A stretch of DNA of 64,000 bases from Chitinimonas sp036961565 (GTDB lineage: Bacteria; Pseudomonadota; Gammaproteobacteria; Burkholderiales; Chitinimonadaceae). The translations under genes and the position numbers were made by a program. Positions 1 through 8,233 of the stretch are shown piece by piece; position 1 is the stretch's first letter, and the number at the start of each line of letters is the position of its first letter. A model generated the notes under the pieces. It saw only the letters and a program-made list of their open reading frames with translations, was not told where the DNA came from and did no database searches. The stretch is from the NCBI RefSeq assembly GCF_036961565.1, contig NZ_JBAMDD010000002.1:1-64000 (forward strand), in the 5' to 3' direction.

Positions 1-546
1 ACCGTAGTCGCGTACGCTACCGGCGCGATCCAGGAGGATGAAATAGGTGATGCCACCCTTGGGCCGTGGCTCGACAGAGGCAGGCTGGCGCTTGGTCATG
101 TCGAGGTAGAGGCGCAATTGGCCAATGTAGTCGGCGGTAGCGGCGCCCATGGCGTCGCTAAGGGTGATGAGGCTGCCTGGGTCTGCGTGCTCAGTGCCAA
201 CCTCGGGAGTGCCGGGGGCCGACACGGTGGTCAGGTCGACTTCAGGGACGGCAAACTCCATCGCCGGGGTCACCTCTGGCGAGGTCTCGCGAGCGGCAGA
301 CGGCAATGCTGCGTCGCTGCCAGCTTCGGGCAGCAGGCCAAGACTCAGGGAGATGACTTGCGCTTGCGGCACGCCGGCGGGCAAGGCGGTGTGCAACAGG
401 CCGAGCAACAGCAAGGCATGCAACATGACAGCCACCCCCATGCCAAGGGCGGGCTTCAGCTGGGGAGTATTTGCTCTATCAGAGGTAGCGGGACGGCGGA
501 GGGGATAATAGGGGAATGCGGAGAAATGGTGCCGGGCACTGGGCAT
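1..546 (-). CDS. TonB-family energy transducer, 3' part cut off by window edge
   Basis: An open frame of 182 codons reads leftward from an ATG at 546 and runs off position 1 without a stop. About 33 residues in there is one hydrophobic segment of about 20 residues, as in the N-terminal anchor of TonB. A Pro/Glu/Val-rich linker follows. From about residue 136 comes a stretch YIGQLRLYLDMTKRQP, then KGGITYFILLDRAGSVRDYG, which fits the start of a TonB C-terminal domain. The family couples the inner-membrane proton gradient (with ExbB/ExbD) to outer-membrane receptors. No clear Shine-Dalgarno precedes 546; ATG at 444 is an alternative start. The end of the domain is outside the window. Confidence 0.75.
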   Translation of the reverse strand, partial: MPSARHHFSAFPYYPLRRPATSDRANTPQLKPALGMGVAVMLHALLLLGLLHTALPAGVPQAQVISLSLGLLPEAGSDAALPSAARETSPEVTPAMEFAVPEVDLTTVSAPGTPEVGTEHADPGSLITLSDAMGAATADYIGQLRLYLDMTKRQPASVEPRPKGGITYFILLDRAGSVRDYG

Positions 547-573
547 AACGATCAAGCGATAAAATATCTTAAT

Positions 574-601
574 ATATTATCACAGTTAACTGAATTGACA
601 A
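574..601 (-). promoter_or_regulatory. Candidate sigma-70 promoter of the TonB-like gene
   Basis: On the minus strand, TTGTCA (596-601) is followed after 16 bp by TAATAT (574-579), about 28 bp before the start codon at 546. The region is markedly AT-rich in a GC-rich chromosome. An inverted GATAA...TTATC pair lies at 558-581 and overlaps the -10 region; it could be an iron-regulator site, but it is a poor match to a Fur box. Confidence 0.4.
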
Positions 602-664
602 ATTTCTTATATTTATCATGTAGGTAGCAAACCCTGTAGCGAACAAGGCGTGAGGTCAGCTATC

Positions 665-696
665 GCGTCGGCACGGGGCGTCGGCACGGGGCGTCG
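665..696. repeat. 13-bp direct tandem repeat, 2.5 copies
   Basis: The unit GCGTCGGCACGGG occurs at 665-677 and 678-690 and is followed by a partial third copy GCGTCG. It lies in non-coding DNA between the TonB-like gene and the cysA remnant. No function is evident. Confidence 0.7.
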
Positions 697-826
697 ATCA
701 AAACGCCATCCCCATCAGACTCTGTCTAACCTGATCACGCACCATGGCCTTCGCTAGGGGTGTAACCCGACCGGGACGTTAGCTGCCTGGGCTAGCAGCA
801 ATGCCTGTCGAATCCTGTTCACGAGA

Positions 827-958
827 TTAGATTGCATAATCCTCAGCAAACACCCTGGCCGAACGTGGCCGTATATAGACCCGCTCGCCCGAGGCATAGC
901 GCTGGCCGGCGTAGGCATCACGGCTCAGTTCCAGGCGCACGATGGAGCCGATGGCGCG
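827..958 (-). pseudogene. 3' remnant of a cysA-like sulfate ABC transporter ATPase gene
   Basis: A 43-codon open stretch reads leftward between an in-frame TGA (959-961) and a TAA (827-829), with no start codon. It encodes RAIGSIVRLELSRD followed by GERVYIRPRSARVFAEDYAI. From memory this is the pattern of the last residues of CysA ATPases (TOBE region: VRLEL..., GERVYVRPR..RVF, ending DYAI/DYSI). The piece joining VRLEL to SRDAY appears shorter than in intact proteins, suggesting an internal deletion. Nothing CysA-like is visible upstream, so only the tail survives. The family assignment is by pattern, not by a search. Confidence 0.55.
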
Positions 959-1034
959 TCAACCACGGAGTCAAATCACAGGCTTTTGCCTTATGCACTT
1001 CGCCTAGAACGCCATGGTTTAAAATGACCGACGC

Positions 1035-2291
1035 TTACGCCCGCATGCGTTTCGTCTTGAAGGTGCCCCAGCCATTCTCCAGCAGGCCTATCAGGAAGGA
1101 CTTGAAACCCGACTCTGTCGGCTTGGGATTGCGGCCCTTGCCCATGCGGCGTAACTGGCGGGTGTACCAGGTGATTTCCATCAGCGCCATACGATCCACG
1201 GCCTTGATACCCGTACGGATGGGGCGTACATGATGGTAGGTGGCGTGGCCGGCCAGTAGCCGGTTAGGTGCATCAGGCTCAATAGCGAGCAGGCGTGCCA
1301 GCCCGACCAGATCGATGGCGCCGGAATCGATGGCAGCGGCCATACCCTCTGCCGTGCGGAACCCGCCGGTCAGCATCAACGGCGTATCGACGGCGGCACG
1401 TGCTTTTTCAGCAAACTCAAGAAAGTACGCCTCGCGCTGGCGCGTGCTTTCCTTGGCGCGTACGCCCGTCATGGCCGGTGCCTCGTAGGTGCCGCCCGAT
1501 ATCTCTATCATGTCCACGCCAGCGGCGGCCAAGGCCTTGAAGGTGTCTATCGACTCCGCTTCGCCGAAGCCCCCTTTCTGGAAATCGGCGGAGTTCAGCT
1601 TGATACCCACCGGAAACTGCTTGCCCACTGCATCGCGGATCGCGGCCAGCACACGTAGCACAAAACGGCGGCGGTTTTCCGGGCTTCCGCCCCACTGGTC
1701 CTCACGCACATTGTGATGCGGCGAGAGAAACTGGCCCACCAGATAGCCATGGGCGCCGTGAATCTGCACGCCGGTGAACCCGGCCTCCTTGGCCAGCCGT
1801 GCTGCCGTGCCAAAACGCTGGATGATGTCCTCGATCTCTGCCTCCTCCAGGGCGCGCGGTGTCGCGAAAAAGCGCTGCAGGGCTGGCACAAACGGTACGG
1901 CCGAAGGCGCGACGGTTTCACGGTTAAGCCCCTGTGGTGCCTGCTTACCAGGATGGTTGAGCTGCATCCACAGCTGGTTACCCTGGCGTGTACCTGCGCT
2001 GGCCCAACGCCGCAGGCTTTCCCTATCCCGGTCGTCTTCAAGCACGATATTGCCGGGCTCGCCCAAGGCACGTCTATCCACCATCACATTGCCGGTGATC
2101 AACAGACCCGCGCCCCCTTCGGACCACCGCGAATACAGCTGCTCCAGTGCATGGGTCACGCGATTATCGGCTGTCCCCAAGGCTTCACTCATGGCGGCTT
2201 TGACAAGCCGGTTGGGCAGGATCAGGCCATTGGGTAGGGTGAGTGGCTGGCCTAGTATCTCGTGCGCGGGGCTGCTGGCGGCGGTTTGCAT
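1035..2291 (-). CDS. NADH:flavin oxidoreductase, Old Yellow Enzyme family
   Basis: The 418-residue protein is a single FMN-binding TIM barrel. The start LGQPLTLPNGLILPNRLVKAAM and the motif HGAHGYL (His178 and His181, the substrate-anion-binding pair) are typical of Old Yellow Enzymes. It ends after the barrel and lacks the Fe-S and pyridine-nucleotide domains of 2,4-dienoyl-CoA reductase, so it should be the short ene-reductase type that reduces activated C=C bonds or nitro groups with NAD(P)H. The last 60 residues (ITWYTRQLRRMGKGRNPKP) form a basic extension. It stands alone between the lipA terminator and a non-coding region. The substrate cannot be read from sequence. Confidence 0.88.
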   Translation of the reverse strand: MQTAASSPAHEILGQPLTLPNGLILPNRLVKAAMSEALGTADNRVTHALEQLYSRWSEGGAGLLITGNVMVDRRALGEPGNIVLEDDRDRESLRRWASAGTRQGNQLWMQLNHPGKQAPQGLNRETVAPSAVPFVPALQRFFATPRALEEAEIEDIIQRFGTAARLAKEAGFTGVQIHGAHGYLVGQFLSPHHNVREDQWGGSPENRRRFVLRVLAAIRDAVGKQFPVGIKLNSADFQKGGFGEAESIDTFKALAAAGVDMIEISGGTYEAPAMTGVRAKESTRQREAYFLEFAEKARAAVDTPLMLTGGFRTAEGMAAAIDSGAIDLVGLARLLAIEPDAPNRLLAGHATYHHVRPIRTGIKAVDRMALMEITWYTRQLRRMGKGRNPKPTESGFKSFLIGLLENGWGTFKTKRMRA

Positions 2292-2447
2292 GGAATACCC
2301 TGAGAGGTAGGTTGACTGGCTTATTGGTCTTGCTTGGATGGTGAGCAGGCGCCGCGTATCAACACGGCAGCATTTTCCGCCTCCAGACCAAGCTCTTTAC
2401 GAAGCAACCATCAAAGCATAGCAAAACCCTACGGCCCCCTCACACAG

Positions 2448-2475
2448 AAGAAAAGCCGCAAACGCGGCTTTTCTT
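2448..2475 (-). terminator. Rho-independent terminator after lipA
   Basis: A perfect 12-bp stem (2448-2459 with 2464-2475) and AAAC loop contains GCCGC/GCGGC flanked by A and T runs, so it can act in both directions. It lies about 85 bp beyond the lipA stop and would end the leftward lipoate transcript. Confidence 0.85.
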
Positions 2476-2559
2476 GCTCTCAAATACCCTACGGGGCCTA
2501 CCTATTAGACTCGGTCACGTTTATCGCTGTCGTGGCTGTATTAGGCGAGAGAGCCCTCA

Positions 2560-3531
2560 TTACAAACCAGCATCATGCGCCTGCTGATCTGCATGGTAGG
2601 AGCTACGCACCAGCGCGCCGACGGCAGCATGCTTGAAGCCCATGCGGTAGGCCTCGGCCTCGAAGGCCTTGAACTGGTCGGGGGTGACATAGCGCAGCAC
2701 CGGCAGGTGGGAGTTCGACGGTGCCAGGTACTGGCCTATGGTGATCATGTCGATATCGTGGGCGCGCATGTCGCGCATCACTTCCAGCACCTCTTCATCT
2801 GTCTCGCCCAGGCCCACCATGATGCCGCTCTTGGTCGCCACATTCGGGTTGAGCGCCTTGTAGTCTTTCAGCAGCTTGAGCGAATGCAGGTAATCGGAGC
2901 CTGGCCGTGCCTGCTTGTAGAGTCGTGGTGCGGTTTCCAGATTGTGGTTCATCACATCGGGCGCCGTCTTGGTCAGGATATCGATAGCGATATCGAGCCG
3001 GCCGCGGAAATCCGGCACCAGCACTTCGATCTGGGTGCCGGGCGACAATTCGCGGGTCAGGCTGATGCAATCGGCAAAATGCTGGGCACCGCCGTCGCGC
3101 AGGTCGTCCCGGTCTACCGAGGTGATCACCACATACTTGAGCCGCAGCGCGGCGATGGTCTCCGCCAGGTGGCGCGGCTCGTTGGCGTCCAGCGGATTGG
3201 GGCGGCCGTGGCCCACATCGCAGAAGGGGCAACGGCGGGTGCAGATGTCGCCCATGATCATGAAGGTGGCCGTACCCTTGCCGAAGCACTCACCGATATT
3301 GGGGCAGCTGGCCTCTTCGCACACCGAGTGCAGCTTCTGCTCGCGCAGGATATTCTTGATCTCATAAAAACGGCTGCCACTGGGCGCCTTGACGCGTATC
3401 CAGTCCGGCTTTTCCAGCGGTTTGTCCAGCGGTACGATCTTGATGGGTATACGGGCAGTCTTGGCCTCGCCCTTGAGCTTGACGCCTTGCTCGGCGCGGG
3501 CGGGCGGGGTAGTAACGACGGGCGAGGACAT
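2560..3531 (-). CDS. lipA: Lipoyl synthase (radical SAM)
   Basis: This enzyme inserts two sulfurs into protein-bound octanoyl groups to make lipoyl cofactor. Both iron-sulfur sites are visible: the auxiliary cluster Cys71, Cys76, Cys82 (CEEASCPNIGEC) and the radical-SAM CxxxCxxC at Cys97, Cys101, Cys104 (CTRRCPFC). The C-terminal RSSYHAD carries the conserved serine. The open frame extends upstream to 3633, but the extra 34 residues are unlike the family; the ATG at 3531 gives 323 residues, the usual length. It lies about 175 bp after lipB on the same strand, so octanoyl transfer and sulfur insertion are probably co-expressed. Confidence 0.95.
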   Translation of the reverse strand: MSSPVVTTPPARAEQGVKLKGEAKTARIPIKIVPLDKPLEKPDWIRVKAPSGSRFYEIKNILREQKLHSVCEEASCPNIGECFGKGTATFMIMGDICTRRCPFCDVGHGRPNPLDANEPRHLAETIAALRLKYVVITSVDRDDLRDGGAQHFADCISLTRELSPGTQIEVLVPDFRGRLDIAIDILTKTAPDVMNHNLETAPRLYKQARPGSDYLHSLKLLKDYKALNPNVATKSGIMVGLGETDEEVLEVMRDMRAHDIDMITIGQYLAPSNSHLPVLRYVTPDQFKAFEAEAYRMGFKHAAVGALVRSSYHADQQAHDAGL

Positions 3532-3706
3532 GCTTGGGGGTTCTTTCTTTGTTATGGGTACGACCGCACGCCACCCTGGATCGCAATGCGACATGGCGCA
3601 CAGGACATATCGGTTCGACCCCCAGCCATGCAAGGCCGATACGATAGATGTGCGCTGCGCCTTGCGTAGACCAAGCAGCTTGCAGCTGCACCCTTATATA
3701 AGCAGC

Positions 3707-4837
3707 TCAGCTAGCGGCCGGCTTGGCGCTCAGGGCGTAGTCTGCTGGCGAGGCAGTACCTTCCTGCCCCAGCAAGGCATTGATTTTAGCGGCCAATTGC
3801 GGCGCAAGCGAGGCCGGCGTTTCCCGAATGCCAAAATCGGCCAGCTGTATCACCCGCAAACCGGCGTAGCCACAGGGGTTGATCTGGTTGAACGGCGACA
3901 GGTCCATGTCCACATTCAGGGCCAGGCCGTGATAGCACTTGCCATCGCGTATGCGCAGGCCCAGCGAGGCGATCTTGGCTTCGTCCACATAGACGCCGGG
4001 GGCATCTTCCTTGCCATAGGCGCGTATGCCGTGGTCAGCCAGCAGATCAATGATGCTTTGCTCGATACGGCGCACCATCTCGCGTACACCCAGCTTGCGG
4101 CGACCCAGGTCCATCAGCAGATAACCTATCAACTGGCCGGGGCCGTGGTAGGTCACCTGGCCACCACGGTCTATCGGCACGATGGGGATATTGCTTCTTT
4201 GCAGCACGTGTTCCGGCTTGCCGGCCTGGCCTTGGGTAAACACCGGTGGGTGTTCCAGCAACCAGAGCTCATCGGCGGTGTCGCCATTGCGATGGCTGGT
4301 CATGGTCTGCATGGCACGCCAGGTCGGGATGTATTCCTGCATCCCCAGCCAGCGGCTTGCCACGGTCGAACCGGCCAACATGATCTCGTCCTGCAGCAGC
4401 ATCAAAGGCAGTTGCCTGCCTTCAGGCTGGGATGGCAGCATGCCTATGGTGCGGGCGCCAAAGCGGCGATAGAAGGCCTCAGCCTTGGGTTCGGTGGCAA
4501 TCAGCAAGGGCTCGTTGCGGCCCAGGTGCTGTCTGGCAGCCGCCAGCAGTTGGCTTCCCAGACCTTGCCCCATAGTGCCTGGCAATACCCAGCAATGGGT
4601 CAGCTCGGCCAGGCCGTCTACCCGTTCCACCATGGCAAAACCCACCATGTCGGCGCCGCGCTCAGCCACCACCGCCCAATTAGCGGCCAGTTCCGGTTCG
4701 GTGACAGTCAAACCGTCGCGCCAAAGCACCAGCCACTCTGCCGGGTAACCCCAGTGGGCCTTGGCTGCATGGGCAATGGCGCTAAGCGCTGCTGCCTCTC
4801 CCGGCCGCGCCGGGCGCAAGCTGAAGCTGTCACTCAT
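3707..4837 (-). CDS. lipB: GNAT acetyltransferase-LipB octanoyltransferase fusion
   Basis: This is one uninterrupted 376-residue frame. Residues about 1-150 look like a GNAT N-acetyltransferase (LRPARPGEAAALSAIAH at the start, GTMGQGLGSQLL for acetyl-CoA binding, then AEAFYRRFGA). Residues about 160-376 are LipB: LWLLEHPPVFTQGQAGK, DRGGQVTYHGPGQLIGY and ASLGLRIRDGKCYHGLALNV, with the catalytic lysine region before the LGLRI motif and Cys346 in the INPCGYAGL motif. LipB moves octanoyl from acyl carrier protein to lipoyl domains. Normal LipB is about 210 residues and starts near residue 160 here. An AGGA seven bases before an internal ATG at 4381 could also give a free LipB. The start overlaps the ybeD stop by four bases. 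Confidence 0.9.
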   Translation of the reverse strand: MSDSFSLRPARPGEAAALSAIAHAAKAHWGYPAEWLVLWRDGLTVTEPELAANWAVVAERGADMVGFAMVERVDGLAELTHCWVLPGTMGQGLGSQLLAAARQHLGRNEPLLIATEPKAEAFYRRFGARTIGMLPSQPEGRQLPLMLLQDEIMLAGSTVASRWLGMQEYIPTWRAMQTMTSHRNGDTADELWLLEHPPVFTQGQAGKPEHVLQRSNIPIVPIDRGGQVTYHGPGQLIGYLLMDLGRRKLGVREMVRRIEQSIIDLLADHGIRAYGKEDAPGVYVDEAKIASLGLRIRDGKCYHGLALNVDMDLSPFNQINPCGYAGLRVIQLADFGIRETPASLAPQLAAKINALLGQEGTASPADYALSAKPAAS

Positions 4838-5103
4838 AGCACGTACTTCACCATGGGGTGTCCGGTCACGGCGCGATAGATGTCATCCAGCTGTGCCTGC
4901 GAGATGGCAGTCACCGTGACGGTCAGCGACACATAATTGCCGCCGGAACTGATACGCAGCTCGATATCCTCGGCCACGATATCGGGCGCATGCACCCGTA
5001 CCAGTTCGAATATGGTCTGCGAAAATTCATCATGCCGCGCCCCCATCACCTTGATGGGGAAACGCGTTGGAAACTCGAGCAGGGGTTTATCCTGTTCACT
5101 CAT
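4834..5103 (-). CDS. ybeD: YbeD/DUF493 family protein
   Basis: The 89-residue protein starts with PLLEFPTRFPIKVMG and ends with GHPMVKYVL, both hallmarks of the DUF493/YbeD family, a small ACT-like fold. In proteobacteria it commonly sits just before lipB, as here (ATGA overlap). Its role is not settled; a regulatory part in lipoate metabolism is suggested only by its position. Confidence 0.9.
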   Translation of the reverse strand: MSEQDKPLLEFPTRFPIKVMGARHDEFSQTIFELVRVHAPDIVAEDIELRISSGGNYVSLTVTVTAISQAQLDDIYRAVTGHPMVKYVL

Positions 5104-5106
5104 CGT

Positions 5107-5964
5107 CTATTCCTTTCCTGCCCGCATCACGGTGCGTTTGAAATCCTGGTAGTACTGGTCCAACTGCCTGGCCACGGGGCCGACACGACCATCGCCCACC
5201 GCCTGGCCATCGAGTTCCACAATGGCCAGCACCTCGCGGGTGGAGCTGGTCATCCACAGCTCATCGGCATTGCGTACCTCGGCCTCGGTCACCGGGCGTA
5301 CCTCCATGGATACACCATGCTGGCGCGCAAGCTCTATCACCAGGTCGTAGGTAATGCCCGGCAGTATCAGATGGTTCTTGGGTGGGCAGGCGATCACACC
5401 CTGCTTCACCACGAATACATTGCTTGCCGCTCCCTCAGTCAGCATGCCATCGCGGAACATCACGCACTCGGCACAGCCCTGCTGTTTGGCGGCCTCACGC
5501 AGCAGCACCGTAGGCAGCAGGTTGAGCGATTTGATGTCGCAACGCAGCCAGCGGAAATCGGCATGGCTGATGGCGCGCACGCCCTGCGCCTTGGCCTCGG
5601 CCGATGGTGTGACCAGCGGGCTGGGGTTGATCAGCACAGTGGGAGCCACGCCAGCCGGGAAGGGAAAATCCCGCTCGCCTGCGTTGCCGCGTGTCACATG
5701 CAGGTAAACGGACTGATCATCGTATGCCTGCAGTCGTATCGCCTCGCGCACCAGCTCGGCCCACTGCAGCGGTGTGTGCGGGTTGGGCAGCGAGATGGCG
5801 GCCAGGCTGGTGTCCAGCCGGGCCAGGTGCTCGTCCAGCCGGAAAGGGTTGCGCGAGTAGACCGGGATCACCTCATACACCCCGTCGCCAAACAGGCAGC
5901 CACGATCCAGCGCCGAGATCATGGCATCCTCAGCACGGCAAAACCGGCCATTCAGATAAAGCAT
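5107..5964 (-). CDS. D-amino acid aminotransferase (class IV PLP enzyme)
   Basis: The 285-residue protein belongs to the branched-chain/D-alanine transaminase fold type IV family. The PLP lysine is Lys145 in RCDIKSLNLLP, which resembles D-alanine aminotransferase (..DIKTLNLLP..) more than IlvE. EGAASNVFVV and the WMTSSTREVLAI stretch bind the cofactor phosphate. The reaction would interconvert D-alanine and D-glutamate with their 2-oxo acids, fitting its place beside the D,D-carboxypeptidase gene. The stop is three bases from the ybeD start, so the genes are co-transcribed. Confidence 0.88.
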   Translation of the reverse strand: MLYLNGRFCRAEDAMISALDRGCLFGDGVYEVIPVYSRNPFRLDEHLARLDTSLAAISLPNPHTPLQWAELVREAIRLQAYDDQSVYLHVTRGNAGERDFPFPAGVAPTVLINPSPLVTPSAEAKAQGVRAISHADFRWLRCDIKSLNLLPTVLLREAAKQQGCAECVMFRDGMLTEGAASNVFVVKQGVIACPPKNHLILPGITYDLVIELARQHGVSMEVRPVTEAEVRNADELWMTSSTREVLAIVELDGQAVGDGRVGPVARQLDQYYQDFKRTVMRAGKE

Positions 5965-5973
5965 TGCTAGCCC

Positions 5974-6444
5974 TTAGAGAGACTTGGAAAACGCCTGCTG
6001 CTGCTTGATAGCGGTATAGCCCAAACTCAGGTAGAAGCGGTGTGCCTCGGGCCGCTCCATACCCGAGCGCAGGGTGACCCTGCCCACAGCCTGGGTGCGT
6101 GCCCAGGCCTCCAGAGCAGCCATCAACGCCCGCCCCATGCCCTGGCCACGGCAGGCGGCATCCACCACCAGACCGCCCACTTCCACCGCTGGCGCCGACT
6201 CCAGTACCACCCGCACATAGCCATGCACCCAGCCCAGTACCTGCTCATGGGCATCGGCCACTACCTGTACCCAGTGATCTGGTCTGGCCAGGATGAAATG
6301 CAAATTGTGGCCAAGCAGCTGATTTTCAATTGGATAGCCCAATTGCGCCGACAGGCGGGTCAAGCCCGCCTGATCGGCCAATACCGCCGGGCGCAGCGAC
6401 CACTCCGGCTTAGCTCCTTTGGCAACTGTCCCTTCTGTCACCAT
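5974..6444 (-). CDS. GNAT family N-acetyltransferase
   Basis: The 156-residue protein has LRPAVLADQAGLTRLSAQLGYP at the start, the acetyl-CoA loop VDAACRGQGMGRALMAALEAWA and the final ERPEAHRFYLSLGY motif, which make up a single GNAT fold. It lies 9 bp before the aminotransferase gene and 30 bp after dacC on the same strand. The substrate is unknown. Confidence 0.85.
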   Translation of the reverse strand: MVTEGTVAKGAKPEWSLRPAVLADQAGLTRLSAQLGYPIENQLLGHNLHFILARPDHWVQVVADAHEQVLGWVHGYVRVVLESAPAVEVGGLVVDAACRGQGMGRALMAALEAWARTQAVGRVTLRSGMERPEAHRFYLSLGYTAIKQQQAFSKSL

Positions 6445-6474
6445 TTATCCATGGCTCCAGTCCAGCACAGGCGC

Positions 6475-7605
6475 TCAGTTGAACCACAGCTTGACGCTAT
6501 CGACACTACGGCCGAAGAAACCTGCCTCCGGCACGGCAGTCAGAACCTTGAGCGGCAGTTCGGCCAAGGGCTGGCCATCCACGCTCAGCTTGATGCTACC
6601 CACTACCTGCCCAGCCGCCACCGGTGCGGTCAAATGCGGCTTGAGCAGTACCTGTTTCTGCAGGCGGGCCGTGGCGCCCTTGGCCACCGCCACATACTGA
6701 TCAGTATCAAAACCGACCGGCACCGTATTGCTGGCGCCCTTGTATACCTTGACCTGGCTCACCGGCTGAAGTGCTGCGAACAGCTTGGGTACGTCGAAGA
6801 ACTGCATCCCATAGCCCAGCAGGCGGGCGCTTTCATTGGCACGGGTAACATCCGAATCCGTACCCAGCACCACGCTGAGCACCCGCCGCTGCCCATCGCG
6901 CTTGCTTGCCACCAGGCAGTAGCCAGCGCTGTCGGTGTGGCCGGTCTTCATGCCATCGACTTGCGGATCGCGGTACAGCAACAGGTTGCGATTGGGCTGG
7001 GAGATATTGTTGTAACGGAAATCCCGCATCGAGTAGATGGGATAGTGCTGCGGAAAATCGCGGATGATGGCGGCCGCCAGGATGCCCAGGTCGCGCGCCG
7101 TGGTGTAGTGCTGCGGATCAGGCAGGCCAGTGGAGTTCATGAAGTGGGTGTGCTTCATGCCCAGCCGTGCTGCCTGCTGGTTCATCATGCCGGCAAAGGT
7201 TTCCTCGCTGCCGGCGATGGCTTCGGCCAGCGTCACGCAGGCATCGTTGCCGCTCTGCACGATCATGCCCTTGATCATATCGCTGACCGAGGCGGGCTTC
7301 TTGGGATCAAGAAACATGCGCGACCCTTCGGTGCGCCAGCCTTTTTCCGATACCGTAAATTGTTGATCCATCTTGATGCGACCATCCTTCAATGCCTGGA
7401 AGGTCAGGTAGGCCGTCATCAACTTGGTCAGGGACGCCGGTTCAATACGGCGGTCGGCATCCTTGGCAGCCAGGGTGGTACCGCTATTGAAGTCCAGCAG
7501 CAAATAAGCAGTCGCCGACAGATCAGGGGCGGGCGGCACGGGCAGTGCAGCAGCACCGGCCTGGACGGACAAGGCGACGGCCAGGGCAATCAGGGTATTT
7601 TTCAT
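6475..7605 (-). CDS. dacC: D-alanyl-D-alanine carboxypeptidase (PBP5/6 type)
   Basis: This is a periplasmic peptidase that trims the terminal D-Ala from peptidoglycan stem peptides. The N-terminus MKNTLIALAVALSVQAGAAA is a signal peptide. All three active-site motifs are present: SLTK at 58-61, SGN at 118-120 and KTG at 220-222. A C-terminal beta domain follows (residues about 270-365). The last residues (SVDSVKLWFN) are the usual start of the membrane-anchoring amphipathic helix, which is short here. Gene order with the aminotransferase and lipoate genes is conserved in betaproteobacteria. Confidence 0.93.
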   Translation of the reverse strand: MKNTLIALAVALSVQAGAAALPVPPAPDLSATAYLLLDFNSGTTLAAKDADRRIEPASLTKLMTAYLTFQALKDGRIKMDQQFTVSEKGWRTEGSRMFLDPKKPASVSDMIKGMIVQSGNDACVTLAEAIAGSEETFAGMMNQQAARLGMKHTHFMNSTGLPDPQHYTTARDLGILAAAIIRDFPQHYPIYSMRDFRYNNISQPNRNLLLYRDPQVDGMKTGHTDSAGYCLVASKRDGQRRVLSVVLGTDSDVTRANESARLLGYGMQFFDVPKLFAALQPVSQVKVYKGASNTVPVGFDTDQYVAVAKGATARLQKQVLLKPHLTAPVAAGQVVGSIKLSVDGQPLAELPLKVLTAVPEAGFFGRSVDSVKLWFN

Positions 7606-7813
7606 GCGGGATATAAGGCGGAGTGATGCGAGAACGCAGGATTATAAAGCAATCGCCCGCACTAACCGGCGCGGTCGATCCCGAAATAGCTATTAGATTG
7701 CTGATACCGTTGCGACTCGCACAGTGCAGCGATGTTCCCCAGCCACAGCGTTTTCCGGTGGTATCCCCCTGCTGACCAAGCGGGCCGCTGTGACAGTTGC
7801 AGCGATGGCTGGA

Positions 7814-8233
7814 TCATGCCCCTGCCACGAAGCGCACTTCTATCCGTCCGGCTTGGCTATCCAGCCACAGCAGCCAGTCGCGCCGTCCCTGCACGCAGAG
7901 CGGTAGCACCACCTGGGCGGCGGCCACCCCGCCCGGCTCATCCTTGAGCGGTAGCGCTATCGGGCCCATATCCATCCCTACCATGCCAAAACGGGCGGTG
8001 ATCGGCCCGGCAAGGCCGCGCACCTCCAGCTGAAATGGCTTGAGGGCGGAGGGAATCTGCAAGGCACGGACCTCCACCACCTGGGCACCATAGGGGATGC
8101 GACAGGGCTGGGTCAGATCAGCGCAGCTGGCTGTCAGCACCGAGGGGGGCGCCACGGGCCGCAGGCGATTGGCCAGCAGTAGCAGGGCCGTCAGGCTAGC
8201 CACCGTCATCAATAGCCAGCCGGCGTGCTTCAT
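7814..8233 (-). CDS. Membrane-anchored hypothetical protein
   Basis: The 139-residue protein starts at an ATG overlapping the stop of the MutT/ThiE gene (ATGA). A longer frame upstream lies inside that gene and is not used. Residues 5-22 form one hydrophobic segment, followed by an exported part with SCADLTQPC (a possible disulfide) and GMVGMDMGPIALPL, rich in beta-type residues. The Met/Asp run recalls small copper-associated periplasmic proteins, but that is only a resemblance. I do not recognise the family. Confidence 0.65.
   Translation of the reverse strand: MKHAGWLLMTVASLTALLLLANRLRPVAPPSVLTASCADLTQPCRIPYGAQVVEVRALQIPSALKPFQLEVRGLAGPITARFGMVGMDMGPIALPLKDEPGGVAAAQVVLPLCVQGRRDWLLWLDSQAGRIEVRFVAGA

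Larger units (their letters stand above)
547..1034. other. Intergenic region with promoter, short tandem repeat and gene remnant
   Basis: This 488-bp stretch has no intact gene. It holds the AT-rich promoter region of the leftward TonB-like gene, a 13-bp tandem repeat at 665-696 and the decayed 3' end of a cysA-like gene at 827-958. The rest shows nothing I can assign. Confidence 0.6.

Noticed and set aside
832..1233. Plus-strand frame of 133 codons
   Set aside because: It overlaps the OYE gene and the cysA remnant on the other strand; its composition (Arg/Pro-rich) is that of a shadow frame.
6040..7626. 528-codon open frame on the plus strand
   Set aside because: Antisense to dacC and the neighbouring GNAT gene; no recognisable protein features.
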